A stretch of DNA of 64,000 nt from Pseudomonas capeferrum (GTDB taxonomy: Bacteria; Pseudomonadota; Gammaproteobacteria; Pseudomonadales; Pseudomonadaceae). Below the pieces are notes generated by a model. The model had not been told where the DNA came from. It made no database searches and saw nothing but the letters and a program-made list of their open reading frames with translations. The number at the start of each line of letters is the position of its first letter. Positions within the stretch are counted from its first letter, which is position 1. Location: NCBI RefSeq assembly GCF_000731675.1, contig NZ_JMIT01000001.1, positions 498,712 to 562,711 on the forward strand, given 5' to 3'. Made by a program: the position numbers and the translations under genes. Shown here piece by piece: positions 30,400-38,458 of this stretch.

Positions 30400-31470
30400 C
30401 TAGCTGGCAAGGCGGCGCATTGTCGGGGCATACACGTAACCTGAGAAGAGCCGGCGGGCAGTGCGGATCACCGACGCTTGCAGCTTGCCGCCATCGCGGC
30501 TCAAGGCCACATCGATGACGCCGCTGGGGTGCTCCAGCCGTACTTCGGACAGTTGCAGGGCGTGCTCGCCCAACAGTTGGGCGGTCACGGTGCCGGGGGT
30601 CACGCAGGCCGTGGCCAGGCCAATCGCGCCAGTGATCGCCAGCGCACGGTGGCAGTTGTGCGGCATGAAGTAGCGCACCTGCAGCGTGCCGTCGCTGGTT
30701 GGCGGCGACACCACCACCGGTTTCGGGATCACCATGCCACGCACATCACCCAGGCCCATGGCCCGGCCCGCTTGCAACCGCAGGGCTTCCAGGCGCTCGA
30801 GCAGTGCGCTGTCGGCATCCAGGGCGGCAGGGCGCTCGTTACCGGCCAGGCCCAGCTGGCTGGCTTCGATGATCATCAGCGGCATGGCCATGTCGATGCA
30901 GGTGACGGCCGTGCCATCGAACACATCGCGGGCCTGCCCGGTGGGGAACAGTTTTCCAGTCTTGCTGCCGACCGCATCAAGGAAGGTCAGGTGGATCGGC
31001 GCGGCCGTGCCGGGTACGCCGTCGATAGCGGTGCGGCCTTCGTACTTGACGGTGCCGCCAGGGGTTTGCACCAGCGAGGTGACGAAGGTCTGGGTATTGA
31101 GGTTGCGAATGCGCACCAGGGTTTTGTCGCCTTGGGCTTTCACCAGCCCCTGTTCGATGGCAAATGGGCCGACCGCACACAACATGTTGCCGCAGTTAGG
31201 CGCGGTGTCGACGCGTCGCTCGGCGACCATGACCTGCACGAACAGGTAATCGACGTCGGCGTCAGGGTGCAGCGAGGGGCTGACGATCGCCACCTTGCTG
31301 GTTTGCGGGCTGCCACCACCGATGCCGTCGATTTCCAGCTCATGGCCAGACCCCATCAGGCTGATCAGTACTTCGTCGCGTTCCACCACATTGGCCGGCA
31401 GGTCCCAGGCATGGAAGAAAGGGCCTTTGGAGGTACCGCCGCGCATGAGCACACAAGGGATTCGTTGCAT
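30400..31470 (-). CDS. PrpF-family isomerase (4-oxalomesaconate tautomerase / aconitate isomerase group)
   Basis: A 356-residue protein with the diaminopimelate epimerase-like double fold. MQRIPCVLMRGGTSKGPFF and IDGIGGGSPQTSKVAIV are hallmark PrpF/GalD sequences, as is TAPNCGNMLCAVGPFAIE around an active-site Cys. Such enzymes move double bonds in unsaturated di- or tricarboxylates. GalB/GalA gallate genes are absent, so a GalD role is not supported by context; aconitate-type substrates fit the transporters better. ATG 31470 matches the family start. Divergent from a LysR gene. Confidence 0.87.
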   Translation of the reverse strand: MQRIPCVLMRGGTSKGPFFHAWDLPANVVERDEVLISLMGSGHELEIDGIGGGSPQTSKVAIVSPSLHPDADVDYLFVQVMVAERRVDTAPNCGNMLCAVGPFAIEQGLVKAQGDKTLVRIRNLNTQTFVTSLVQTPGGTVKYEGRTAIDGVPGTAAPIHLTFLDAVGSKTGKLFPTGQARDVFDGTAVTCIDMAMPLMIIEASQLGLAGNERPAALDADSALLERLEALRLQAGRAMGLGDVRGMVIPKPVVVSPPTSDGTLQVRYFMPHNCHRALAITGAIGLATACVTPGTVTAQLLGEHALQLSEVRLEHPSGVIDVALSRDGGKLQASVIRTARRLFSGYVYAPTMRRLAS

Positions 31471-31532
31471 GACTACTGACTCTCGTTGATCAATTGGCAT
31501 CATTGATGTGTTGAGAGAAAGAGTGACAGGCG

Positions 31533-31544
31533 TTGATAAATCAA
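31533..31544. promoter_or_regulatory. Candidate LysR operator in divergent promoter
   Basis: TTGATAAATCAA is a 5+5 inverted repeat with a two-base centre, midway (63 and 73 bases) between the PrpF and LysR starts. A second ATTGATGCATGCA stretch lies at about 31566-31578. Positions fit a LysR recognition and activation site. Confidence 0.45.
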
Positions 31545-31617
31545 TCCAATGCAAATATCGTAGCGATTGATGCATGCAGTTGAATAATTGCCGACGCTAT
31601 GACGTGGAGCCAAACCT

Positions 31618-32511
31618 GTGGAATATGAGCTGCAAGATATCCGTTCTTTCGTGAAAATCGCCGAACTCGGCAGCTTTCATGAAGCAGCTGAGGCCCTGCA
31701 CCTTTCCCAGCCAGCACTCAGCCGGCGGATCAAGAAGCTGGAAGAGGGCCTGGGCACGCCTTTGCTCGAACGCACCACGCGTCGGGTTGGCCTGACCAGT
31801 GTCGGCCGTGATTTCCTGCCCAAGGCGCGGCGCCTGCTCGATGATTTCGAAGACTCGATCCTGAGTATTCGCGAACTGGCCGAGCGCCAGACCGGACAAG
31901 TCACCCTGGCGTGCATCCCGACGGCGGCGTTCTACTTCCTGCCCACCGTGATTCGCCAGTACAACGAGCAATACCCGAAAATCCGCATCCGCCTGCTCGA
32001 CCTCAGCGCCAACGATGGCCTTGAAGCGGTCTTGCGCGGCGAGGCCGATTTCGGCATCAACATGATGAGTGGCCAGCACCCGGACATCGAGTTTGTGCCG
32101 CTGGTCAACGAGCATTTCGTGCTGGCCTGCCGCCGCGATCATGAACTGGCAAGCCGCGAATCGGTGACTTGGACGCAGCTGGCTGACCACCGCCTGATCG
32201 GCGTGGGGCGCCTGAGTGGTAACCGCATGCTGCTGGACCACGCCTTGTCGGGGCTCAACATACGGCCCAAATGGTTTTATGAGGTGCAGCACCTGTCCAC
32301 TTCGCTCGGCATGGTCGAGGCAGGGCTTGGTGTGTCTGCGATGCCCAGCCTGGCCATGCCGGCAGCGGACCACCCGACCCTGGTCAGCGTGCCCCTGACC
32401 GACCCACAGGTGACGCGCACTCTGGGCCTGGTCTATCGGCGCGGGGCTTCGCTGTCGCCGGCTGCAGAAAAGTTCGTGTCGATCCTGCTGGAAAAATGGC
32501 GGGGCGGCTAA
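31618..32511 (+). CDS. LysR-type regulator of the carboxylate cluster
   Basis: A 297-residue LysR regulator; HTH at residues about 5-62 (FVKIAELGSFHEAAEALHLSQ then PALSRRIKKLEE), effector domain after residue 90 with GQVTLACIPTAAFYFLPTV. GTG start at 31618, eight bases after GGAG. Divergent from the PrpF-DctA-CitMHS-OprD operon, so it is the probable activator of that operon in response to its carboxylate substrate. Ends at a strong hairpin. Confidence 0.87.
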   Translation: MEYELQDIRSFVKIAELGSFHEAAEALHLSQPALSRRIKKLEEGLGTPLLERTTRRVGLTSVGRDFLPKARRLLDDFEDSILSIRELAERQTGQVTLACIPTAAFYFLPTVIRQYNEQYPKIRIRLLDLSANDGLEAVLRGEADFGINMMSGQHPDIEFVPLVNEHFVLACRRDHELASRESVTWTQLADHRLIGVGRLSGNRMLLDHALSGLNIRPKWFYEVQHLSTSLGMVEAGLGVSAMPSLAMPAADHPTLVSVPLTDPQVTRTLGLVYRRGASLSPAAEKFVSILLEKWRGG

Positions 32512-32536
32512 AAACGCCGTGCGGGGGTCAGAAACA

Positions 32537-32564
32537 AGCCGGCCCGTGTCGCCACGGGCCGGCT
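32537..32564. terminator. Bidirectional terminator hairpin
   Basis: Perfect 12-bp stem AGCCGGCCCGTG / CACGGGCCGGCT with loop TCGC, between the convergent LysR and NCS1 permease genes. Confidence 0.75.
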
Positions 32565-32594
32565 GCAGGTGATGCCGGTTGGCTCAGCGGGCGA

Positions 32595-34007
32595 TCACAC
32601 GCCCACCGCCAGCTTGGCACTGGTCTGCCGACGACGATAGGCACTGTCGCGGCTCGCCAGCCACCCGTACAGCGGCGAGGTGACCAGCAGCCCGACCACC
32701 CACGACAGGTCGGCGCCGTTGATGTGCTCGGAGATCGGCCCGACGTACAGCGGCGTGTTCATGAACGGGATCTGCACCACGATGCCCACCGCATAGGCAA
32801 TCAGCGCCTGGGGGTTGTAGCGCCCGTAGATGCCGCCATCGACCTTGAAGATCGACTGGATGTCGTAGTCGCCCTTGTGGATCACATAGAAGTCGATCAG
32901 GTTGATCGCGGTCCAGGGCACCAGCACCACCAGCAGCACCAGCACCATGTCGACGAAGTGGCCGATGAAGTCCTTCGAGGCGAACACGGCTACTACACTG
33001 CAAGCCGTCAGCACGATCAGCGACAGCACCGCGCGGCTCTTGGCGGTGGGGATCCAGCGGTGGGCGAAGGTCTGGATCAGGGTGATGATCGACAGCACCG
33101 CGCCGTACAGGTTGAGGGCGTTGTGGCTGATCACGCTGAGCAGGAACAGCACCAGCATGATCGGGCCGAGGGTGCCGGTGGCGAGCTTGACCGCGTCCAT
33201 GGTGTCCATGCCGGCCGGGATCGCCAGCACCGCCACGGCGCCGAAGATGAACGACAGGCTCGAACCCAGGGCCGAGCCCAGGTACGTGGTCCAGAAGGTC
33301 GATGAGACCTTCACGTCAGCCGGCAGGTAGCGCGAGTAATCCGACACGTAAGGGGCAAAGGCAATCTGCCACAGCGCCGCCAGCGACACGGTGGCCAGCC
33401 AGCCGGCCAGGTTGAAGCCGCCGCGGGTCAGGAAGTCGTCGCTTTGCACATGGCTGAAGATGTAGCCGAAGCCGACCACGATGCCGATGCCGAGCACCCA
33501 GGTGCCGATGCGGTTGAGCACGTGGATGAAGCGGTAGCCGATGATGCCGATGATGCCCGACCCCAGCGCACCGATGACGATACCCACCGGTACCGGCACG
33601 GCCTCGACCACACCATGCAGCGACTTGCCGGCCAGGACGATGTTGGAGGCGAAGAAGCCGATGTACATCACCCCGGCGATCACCACCACCAGCAGCGCGC
33701 CGAGCGAGCCGAACTGGGCGCGGCTCTGGATCATCTGCGGGATGCCCATCTGCGGGCCCTGGGCCGAGTGCAGCGCCATCAACACCCCGCCGACCAGGTG
33801 GCCGACCAGGATGGCGATGATGCCCCACACCAGGTTCAGGTGAAACAACTGCACGCCCAGCGCGCCGGTGACGATGGGCAGCGGCGCGATGTTGCCGCCG
33901 AACCACAATGTGAACAGATCCCTTACCTTTCCATGGCGGTCTTGCGGGGGCACGTAGCCGATCGTGTGTTTTTCTATAAGGGGTGCCGTGTTGGCTGCAC
34001 TGGTCAT
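32595..34007 (-). CDS. NCS1-family nucleobase/heterocycle permease (copy 1)
   Basis: A 470-residue inner-membrane permease with about 12 helices, of the cytosine/purine/hydantoin (NCS1) family. Landmarks: YVPPQDRHGKVRDLFTLWFG, GPQMGIPQMIQSRAQFG, FAPYVSDYSRYLP and NLIDFYVIHKGDYDI. It is colinear with the permease at 48337 and clearly its paralogue, but no copy of the GGTATACC operator was found upstream here. Single gene; its 5' gap is about 315 bases. Substrate unknown; the closest families carry cytosine, uracil or hydantoins. Confidence 0.87.
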   Translation of the reverse strand: MTSAANTAPLIEKHTIGYVPPQDRHGKVRDLFTLWFGGNIAPLPIVTGALGVQLFHLNLVWGIIAILVGHLVGGVLMALHSAQGPQMGIPQMIQSRAQFGSLGALLVVVIAGVMYIGFFASNIVLAGKSLHGVVEAVPVPVGIVIGALGSGIIGIIGYRFIHVLNRIGTWVLGIGIVVGFGYIFSHVQSDDFLTRGGFNLAGWLATVSLAALWQIAFAPYVSDYSRYLPADVKVSSTFWTTYLGSALGSSLSFIFGAVAVLAIPAGMDTMDAVKLATGTLGPIMLVLFLLSVISHNALNLYGAVLSIITLIQTFAHRWIPTAKSRAVLSLIVLTACSVVAVFASKDFIGHFVDMVLVLLVVLVPWTAINLIDFYVIHKGDYDIQSIFKVDGGIYGRYNPQALIAYAVGIVVQIPFMNTPLYVGPISEHINGADLSWVVGLLVTSPLYGWLASRDSAYRRRQTSAKLAVGV

Positions 34008-34322
34008 GACTGACTCCAAGGCAAGGTGGGGCAGGGGGTACTGCCCGGGGGCGTGCCGGCGAAGGGCAACGCGTTCTTGTTGGAGGGATGATGCGGGGAG
34101 TCGGGATAACGAGAAATTAGTAAATATGTGCCCATAAACCTTAAAAAACCTAAGGCTGACAAAAGGTTAAGGGACGAGTGGTAGCAAGGAGCGGGCCACC
34201 GCGCTGAAAGCCTTGAGCGTGGGGGCTGCAGGCTGTCGGGAAACAGCACAGGTGAGCCGGCGTGGTGCGGCGTGCGCGTTTCCAGTGCAGGTGAACAGGC
34301 GGTAGATAATCAGAAATTGTCA
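34008..34322. other. Promoter region of NCS1 permease copy 1
   Basis: An AT-rich patch at 34115-34170 includes the inverted pair CCTTA/TAAGG (34139-34143, 34151-34155) and a nearby AAGGTTAAGGG. A regulator site is possible. No gene seen. Confidence 0.35.
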
Positions 34323-34775
34323 CTACATCGGTAACAGCCGATCCTGAATCACTTCCTTCATCACCAATGTCGAACTCAGCCGCTTCACATTGGGAATGCT
34401 GGTCAGGTGCTCGTCATACAGCTTCTGAAACGCTGGCAGGTCCTTCGCCACCACGTGCAGCAGGTAATCCGGGTCACCGAACAACCGCTGCGCCTCGACG
34501 ATCTGGGGGATCTCGGCTAGCGCCGCCTCGAAGTCCGCCACCGGCTGGCGCGTCACCTCGCGCAAGGTGACGAACACCAGCGCGGCAAAGTTAAGCCCCA
34601 GCGCGGCCGGTGCCAGGCGCGCGTGGTACCCGAGAATGGCGCCGGCGTCTTCCAGCGCCTTCAGGCGACGATGGCAGGGCGACAAGCTCAACCCTACGCG
34701 GTCAGCCAGCTCGGTCACCGACAGGCGCCCATCTTTTTGCAGCTCGGCAAGGATTTTTCGATCTGTCCGGTCCAT
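34323..34775 (-). CDS. Lrp/AsnC-family regulator
   Basis: A 150-residue Lrp-type regulator. The HTH is MDRTDRKILAELQKDGRLSVTELADRVGLSLSPCHRRLKALEDAG, given in pieces as DRKILAELQKDGRLS and SPCHRRLKALEDAG; the C-terminal RAM domain contains LFGDPDYLLHVVAKDLPAF. ATG 34775 gives the standard family start. Divergent from a LysE-type exporter at 34886, a classic pairing in which the regulator senses an amino acid and induces its export. Confidence 0.9.
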   Translation of the reverse strand: MDRTDRKILAELQKDGRLSVTELADRVGLSLSPCHRRLKALEDAGAILGYHARLAPAALGLNFAALVFVTLREVTRQPVADFEAALAEIPQIVEAQRLFGDPDYLLHVVAKDLPAFQKLYDEHLTSIPNVKRLSSTLVMKEVIQDRLLPM

Positions 34776-34885
34776 TGAGAAGAATCTTCCAGTATTTATA
34801 TGTTGGTGGGGAATATACGAAAGAAAATGCCCCGACGGAATCCGTAATCTTTCTGCACACCAAGACAACACTAAGGAAGATTCAA

Positions 34886-35500
34886 GTGGCAATCAGTGTG
34901 CTGACGGCGTTCTGGGCCGTGTCGTTGCTGTTCGTGATCACCCCAGGGGCGGACTGGGCGTATGCCATCTCCGCGGGCATGCGCGGGCGCTGGGTGATGC
35001 CTGCGGTGGCAGGCATGTTGTCGGGGCACTTCCTGGCAACCCTGGTGGTGGCTGCTGGCGTGGGCAGCCTGCTCGCTGGGCACCCGCTGGCGCTGATGTT
35101 GCTGACGCTGGCGGGCTGTACCTACTTGCTGTGGCTGGGCGGCAACCTGCTGCTGAGCCCGGGTGTGCCGCAGGCGGGGCAGGACGGCGTGGGGGACTCC
35201 GGTTCGCGCTGGGCATTGAAGGGCTTTTGCGTGAGTGGGCTGAACCCGAAGGTGTTCCTGCTGTTTCTTGCCCTGTTGCCGCAATTCACCGACCCACACT
35301 CCAGCTGGCCCGTGCCGCTGCAGATCCTGTTGCTCGGGCTGGTGCACCTGTGCAGCTCGCTGGTGATCTATTCGCTGGTGGGCTATGGCGCCAAGGCCGT
35401 ACTGAGTACCCGGCCTGGGGCAGCGAAGAGGGTCGGGCGGGTATCGGGCCTTGCCATGATCGCGGTGGCCCTGGGGCTGATTGCCGGGCAGTTGGGCTGA
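34886..35500 (+). CDS. LysE/RhtB-family amino-acid exporter
   Basis: A 204-residue membrane protein with about six helices; ITPGADWAYAISAGMRGRW near the N-terminus is the LysE/Rht signature (TPGP-like motif with GAD instead of GP) and GFCVSGLNPKVFLLFLALLPQF is the second family block. GTG start at 34886 follows AAGGAAGA. It is divergent from the Lrp gene, 110 bases apart, and 66 bases before a second LysE-type gene. Confidence 0.85.
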   Translation: MAISVLTAFWAVSLLFVITPGADWAYAISAGMRGRWVMPAVAGMLSGHFLATLVVAAGVGSLLAGHPLALMLLTLAGCTYLLWLGGNLLLSPGVPQAGQDGVGDSGSRWALKGFCVSGLNPKVFLLFLALLPQFTDPHSSWPVPLQILLLGLVHLCSSLVIYSLVGYGAKAVLSTRPGAAKRVGRVSGLAMIAVALGLIAGQLG

Positions 35501-35566
35501 ATCTACCGGCGCTGACGTGGCTCGGATACACTTGCCGCTTCTCTTCGCACAGCCAGGATGTGCCCC

Positions 35567-36199
35567 ATGCCCGAAACCGCCCAACTGCTGACATTCGCGC
35601 TGATCTGCCTGGGCATGGTGCTGACGCCCGGGCCGAACATGATCTACCTGATTTCTCGTTCGATCTGCCAAGGCCGTAACGCCGGCTTGATATCCCTTGG
35701 CGGCGTGGCCCTGGGCTTCGTCATCTATATGCTCTGCGCGGCGCTGGGTATCACCGCGCTGGTGATGGCGGTGCCGTTTGCCTATGACGTGCTGCGCATC
35801 GGTGGCGCACTGTACTTGCTGTACCTGGCCTGGCAGGCGCTGCGGCCCGGCGGTAGCTCGCCATTTCAGGTACGTGAACTGCCTGCCGACAGCCCGCGGC
35901 GGCTGTTCACCATGGGTTTTGCCACCAGCCTGCTGAACCCCAAGATCGCGGTCATGTACCTGTCGCTGATGCCGCAGTTCATCGAGCCCGGTCACGGCAG
36001 TGTACTGGTGCAGTCGCTGGTGCTGGGCTGCACGCAAATCGCCATCAGCGTATCGGTCAATGCGCTGATCGCCGTGATGGCCGGTTCCATCGCCGTGTTT
36101 CTCGGCGGCCGGCCCGTGTGGCAGCAGGTTCAGCGCTGGCTGATGGGCACCGTACTGGCCGGCCTGGCCCTGCGCATGCTGGCCGAAGGGCGCCGCTGA
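35567..36199 (+). CDS. LysE/RhtB-family amino-acid exporter, second copy
   Basis: A 210-residue member of the same family with a canonical GMVLTPGPNMIYLISRSICQGR motif (shown here as TPGPNMIYLISRS) and GFATSLLNPKIAVMYLSLMPQF in the middle. Six helices predicted. ATG 35567 is preferred, 10 bases after AGGA; an ATG at 35558 is also in frame. Probably co-transcribed with the preceding exporter and under the same Lrp control. Substrate unknown, homoserine/threonine-type amino acids usual. Confidence 0.87.
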   Translation: MPETAQLLTFALICLGMVLTPGPNMIYLISRSICQGRNAGLISLGGVALGFVIYMLCAALGITALVMAVPFAYDVLRIGGALYLLYLAWQALRPGGSSPFQVRELPADSPRRLFTMGFATSLLNPKIAVMYLSLMPQFIEPGHGSVLVQSLVLGCTQIAISVSVNALIAVMAGSIAVFLGGRPVWQQVQRWLMGTVLAGLALRMLAEGRR

Positions 36200-36285
36200 A
36201 CAACCGCTGATTTCTGTGGAACGAACCGTTGATTGCAACGCTCCTATCGTAAGATGGATAGCAAGGTGCCCGGGGCTTCCCAGAC

Positions 36286-38451
36286 ATGAACCTGTTACAG
36301 CAACGCGATGCGCACACTCCGCCACTGCATTTTCTGCTCAACGGCGGCACCATCGGTGGCCTGCTGCAGTCGATGGACTGGAGCAGTTCGCCGCTCGGCC
36401 CTCCCGAGCACTGGTCGCCCCACCTGCAGGCGGTAATGGCTACATTGCTGCCGGCCCAGGCGCAGTTCGTGCTGTTCTGGGGCGAAACTTACGTAGCGCT
36501 CTACAACGATGCCTATGCACCGACCATTGGTACCAAGCATCCCCAGGCACTGGGGCGCCCGGCTGAGGACAACTGGCGTGAGCTGTGGGACGACCTTGAG
36601 CCGCTGCTGCGTGGCGTGCGTGAGACCGGCCAGACGTTTTCAGCCAAGGACCGCCCATTCTATATAGAGCGTCGCGGTCTGGGTGAGACCGTGTACTTCG
36701 ATGTCTCCTATTCCGCCGTGCGCGAAGCCGATGGCAGCGTTGGCGGGGTGTTGTGCCTCGTGACTGAAACCACCGAACGGGTTCGTTTCCAACAGCGCCA
36801 GGCGTTTTTGCTGGAGCTGGGCCGCACCTTGCCTGGGCTGGGTGAAGCGGAGCGTATCGAGGCCTATGTGGTGGCACGCCTCGCCCAGCACCTGGGGGCG
36901 ACGCAGGTGTGTTTCGGCGAGGACCTGGGCGACGGCGCAGGTTACAAGGTTGCGCATGACTGGGCTGACGGCCTGCCTTCGAGGGTCGGCCAGCACCGCT
37001 ACACCACGTTCGGAACATCGCTACGTGAGCAGTTGGTGGCGGGTAAGGTGGTACAGCAGGCCTATGACAGCGCATCGGCGCCGCTGAGCGGCTTGTGTAG
37101 TACGCTGCATGTGCCGGTGCTGCGCGCCGGCCGCTTGGAAGCCATGCTTGCCGTGCACTTTCACACGCCACATCACTGCTTCGAAGACGAGTGCCAACTG
37201 GTCGAGGATGCCGCCAAGCAAGCCTGGGCGGCCATTACCCATGCCCGTGCAGAGCGTGCCCTGCACCTGCTCAACGAAAGCCTGGAGGAGCGCGTCGCGG
37301 CCGTGCTGGCCGAGCGCGAGGCGGCGATTCTGCAACTGCATGAAGCGCACAAGCTGGAGATGATCGGCCAGTTGACCGGTGGCATCGCCCATGACCTCAA
37401 CAACATGCTCACGCCAATTATCGCCTCCTTCGAATTGATGCGTCGGCACCCGCAATCCGAGCGAGCTCCCCGCTTGATCGACGGTGGCCTGCAGGCCGCC
37501 GAGCGGGCGCGCAATCTGGTGGGGCGCTTGCTGAGTTTCGCCCGTCGACAAACCCTCAAGCCACAAGCCGTGTCGCTGGCTGCCTTGGTGGAGGACATGC
37601 GCGAACTTATGGCGCGCTCGCTTGGGCCGACCATTGCCGTGCAGGTGCAAGTCGACCCGTTGCTGCCCGCCGTGCTGGTCGATCCGCATCAACTGGAGCT
37701 GGCGCTGCTCAACCTGGTGGTCAATGCCCGCGACGCCATGGCCGGCGGCGGTGCCCTGAGCATCGTCGCCGGGCTCGATGCCGACGGCCCACCGCACCCG
37801 GCAGGCACTGCGGGCGCGCCGTTGGTCTGGCTGCAGGTTCGCGACAGTGGCAGCGGCATGAGCGATGAGCAGCTGCGCCGCTGCGTCGAGCCATTCTATT
37901 CCACCAAGGGCGTGGGCAAAGGCACCGGCCTTGGCTTGCCGATGGTGCAGGGGCTGGCGGTGCAGTCGGGTGGTGGCTTCGCGATTCGCTCGCAGCAGGG
38001 GGAGGGGACTGTGGCCACGCTGTGGTTGCCGATCAGCGATGTCACCGCAGTTGGCCGTGACAGTGACAGTGCAGAGGCGCCCCTGGCCGACCACGCCAGC
38101 CGAATTCTGTTGGTGGATGATGAGGAGATCGTGCGCCATGCCACGGCCTTGCAGTTGCGCGACCTGGGTTACGAGGTGTGCGAAGCGAGCAGTGCCGCAG
38201 CAGCGATGCAGCAGGTGGAGCAGGGCTGGCAGCCGGACGTGCTGGTGACTGACCACGTCATGGCCGACATGACCGGGGTGCGTTTTGCCCAACAGATGCG
38301 CGAGCGCCAGGCTGACCTGCCGGTGTTGATCATCACCGGCTATGCCAACCTTACACCCCGCGAGCTCAAGGGCTTCGAGGTGTTGCGCAAGCCGTACCGG
38401 CGCGCCGAGCTGGCGCAGAGTGTGGCGCGGTTGCTTGCCGCCCCGCGTTAG
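36286..38451 (+). CDS. Hybrid sensor histidine kinase/response regulator (PAS-GAF-HK-REC)
   Basis: A 721-residue cytoplasmic hybrid kinase without membrane helices. PAS-like domain about 30-165 (DWSSSPLGPPEHWSP...VLFWGETYVALYNDAYAP), GAF about 175-320, coiled coil about 325-355, phosphoacceptor His at H369 in GQLTGGIAHDLNNML, ATPase domain with the N box VNARDAM and GKGTGLGLPMVQG, and a C-terminal receiver from about 607 with phosphoacceptor D656 (LVTDHVM) and K at LRKPYR. Soluble input suggests an intracellular signal, possibly light or redox by its PAS/GAF pair. Ends 7 bases from the tail of a paralogous kinase on the other strand. Confidence 0.9.
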   Translation: MNLLQQRDAHTPPLHFLLNGGTIGGLLQSMDWSSSPLGPPEHWSPHLQAVMATLLPAQAQFVLFWGETYVALYNDAYAPTIGTKHPQALGRPAEDNWRELWDDLEPLLRGVRETGQTFSAKDRPFYIERRGLGETVYFDVSYSAVREADGSVGGVLCLVTETTERVRFQQRQAFLLELGRTLPGLGEAERIEAYVVARLAQHLGATQVCFGEDLGDGAGYKVAHDWADGLPSRVGQHRYTTFGTSLREQLVAGKVVQQAYDSASAPLSGLCSTLHVPVLRAGRLEAMLAVHFHTPHHCFEDECQLVEDAAKQAWAAITHARAERALHLLNESLEERVAAVLAEREAAILQLHEAHKLEMIGQLTGGIAHDLNNMLTPIIASFELMRRHPQSERAPRLIDGGLQAAERARNLVGRLLSFARRQTLKPQAVSLAALVEDMRELMARSLGPTIAVQVQVDPLLPAVLVDPHQLELALLNLVVNARDAMAGGGALSIVAGLDADGPPHPAGTAGAPLVWLQVRDSGSGMSDEQLRRCVEPFYSTKGVGKGTGLGLPMVQGLAVQSGGGFAIRSQQGEGTVATLWLPISDVTAVGRDSDSAEAPLADHASRILLVDDEEIVRHATALQLRDLGYEVCEASSAAAAMQQVEQGWQPDVLVTDHVMADMTGVRFAQQMRERQADLPVLIITGYANLTPRELKGFEVLRKPYRRAELAQSVARLLAAPR

Positions 38452-38458
38452 CCGCTGC

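Noticed and set aside
30400..31470. Assignment of the PrpF protein as GalD of gallate breakdown
   Set aside because: No gallate dioxygenase or hydratase genes nearby; the neighbours are tricarboxylate and dicarboxylate carriers.
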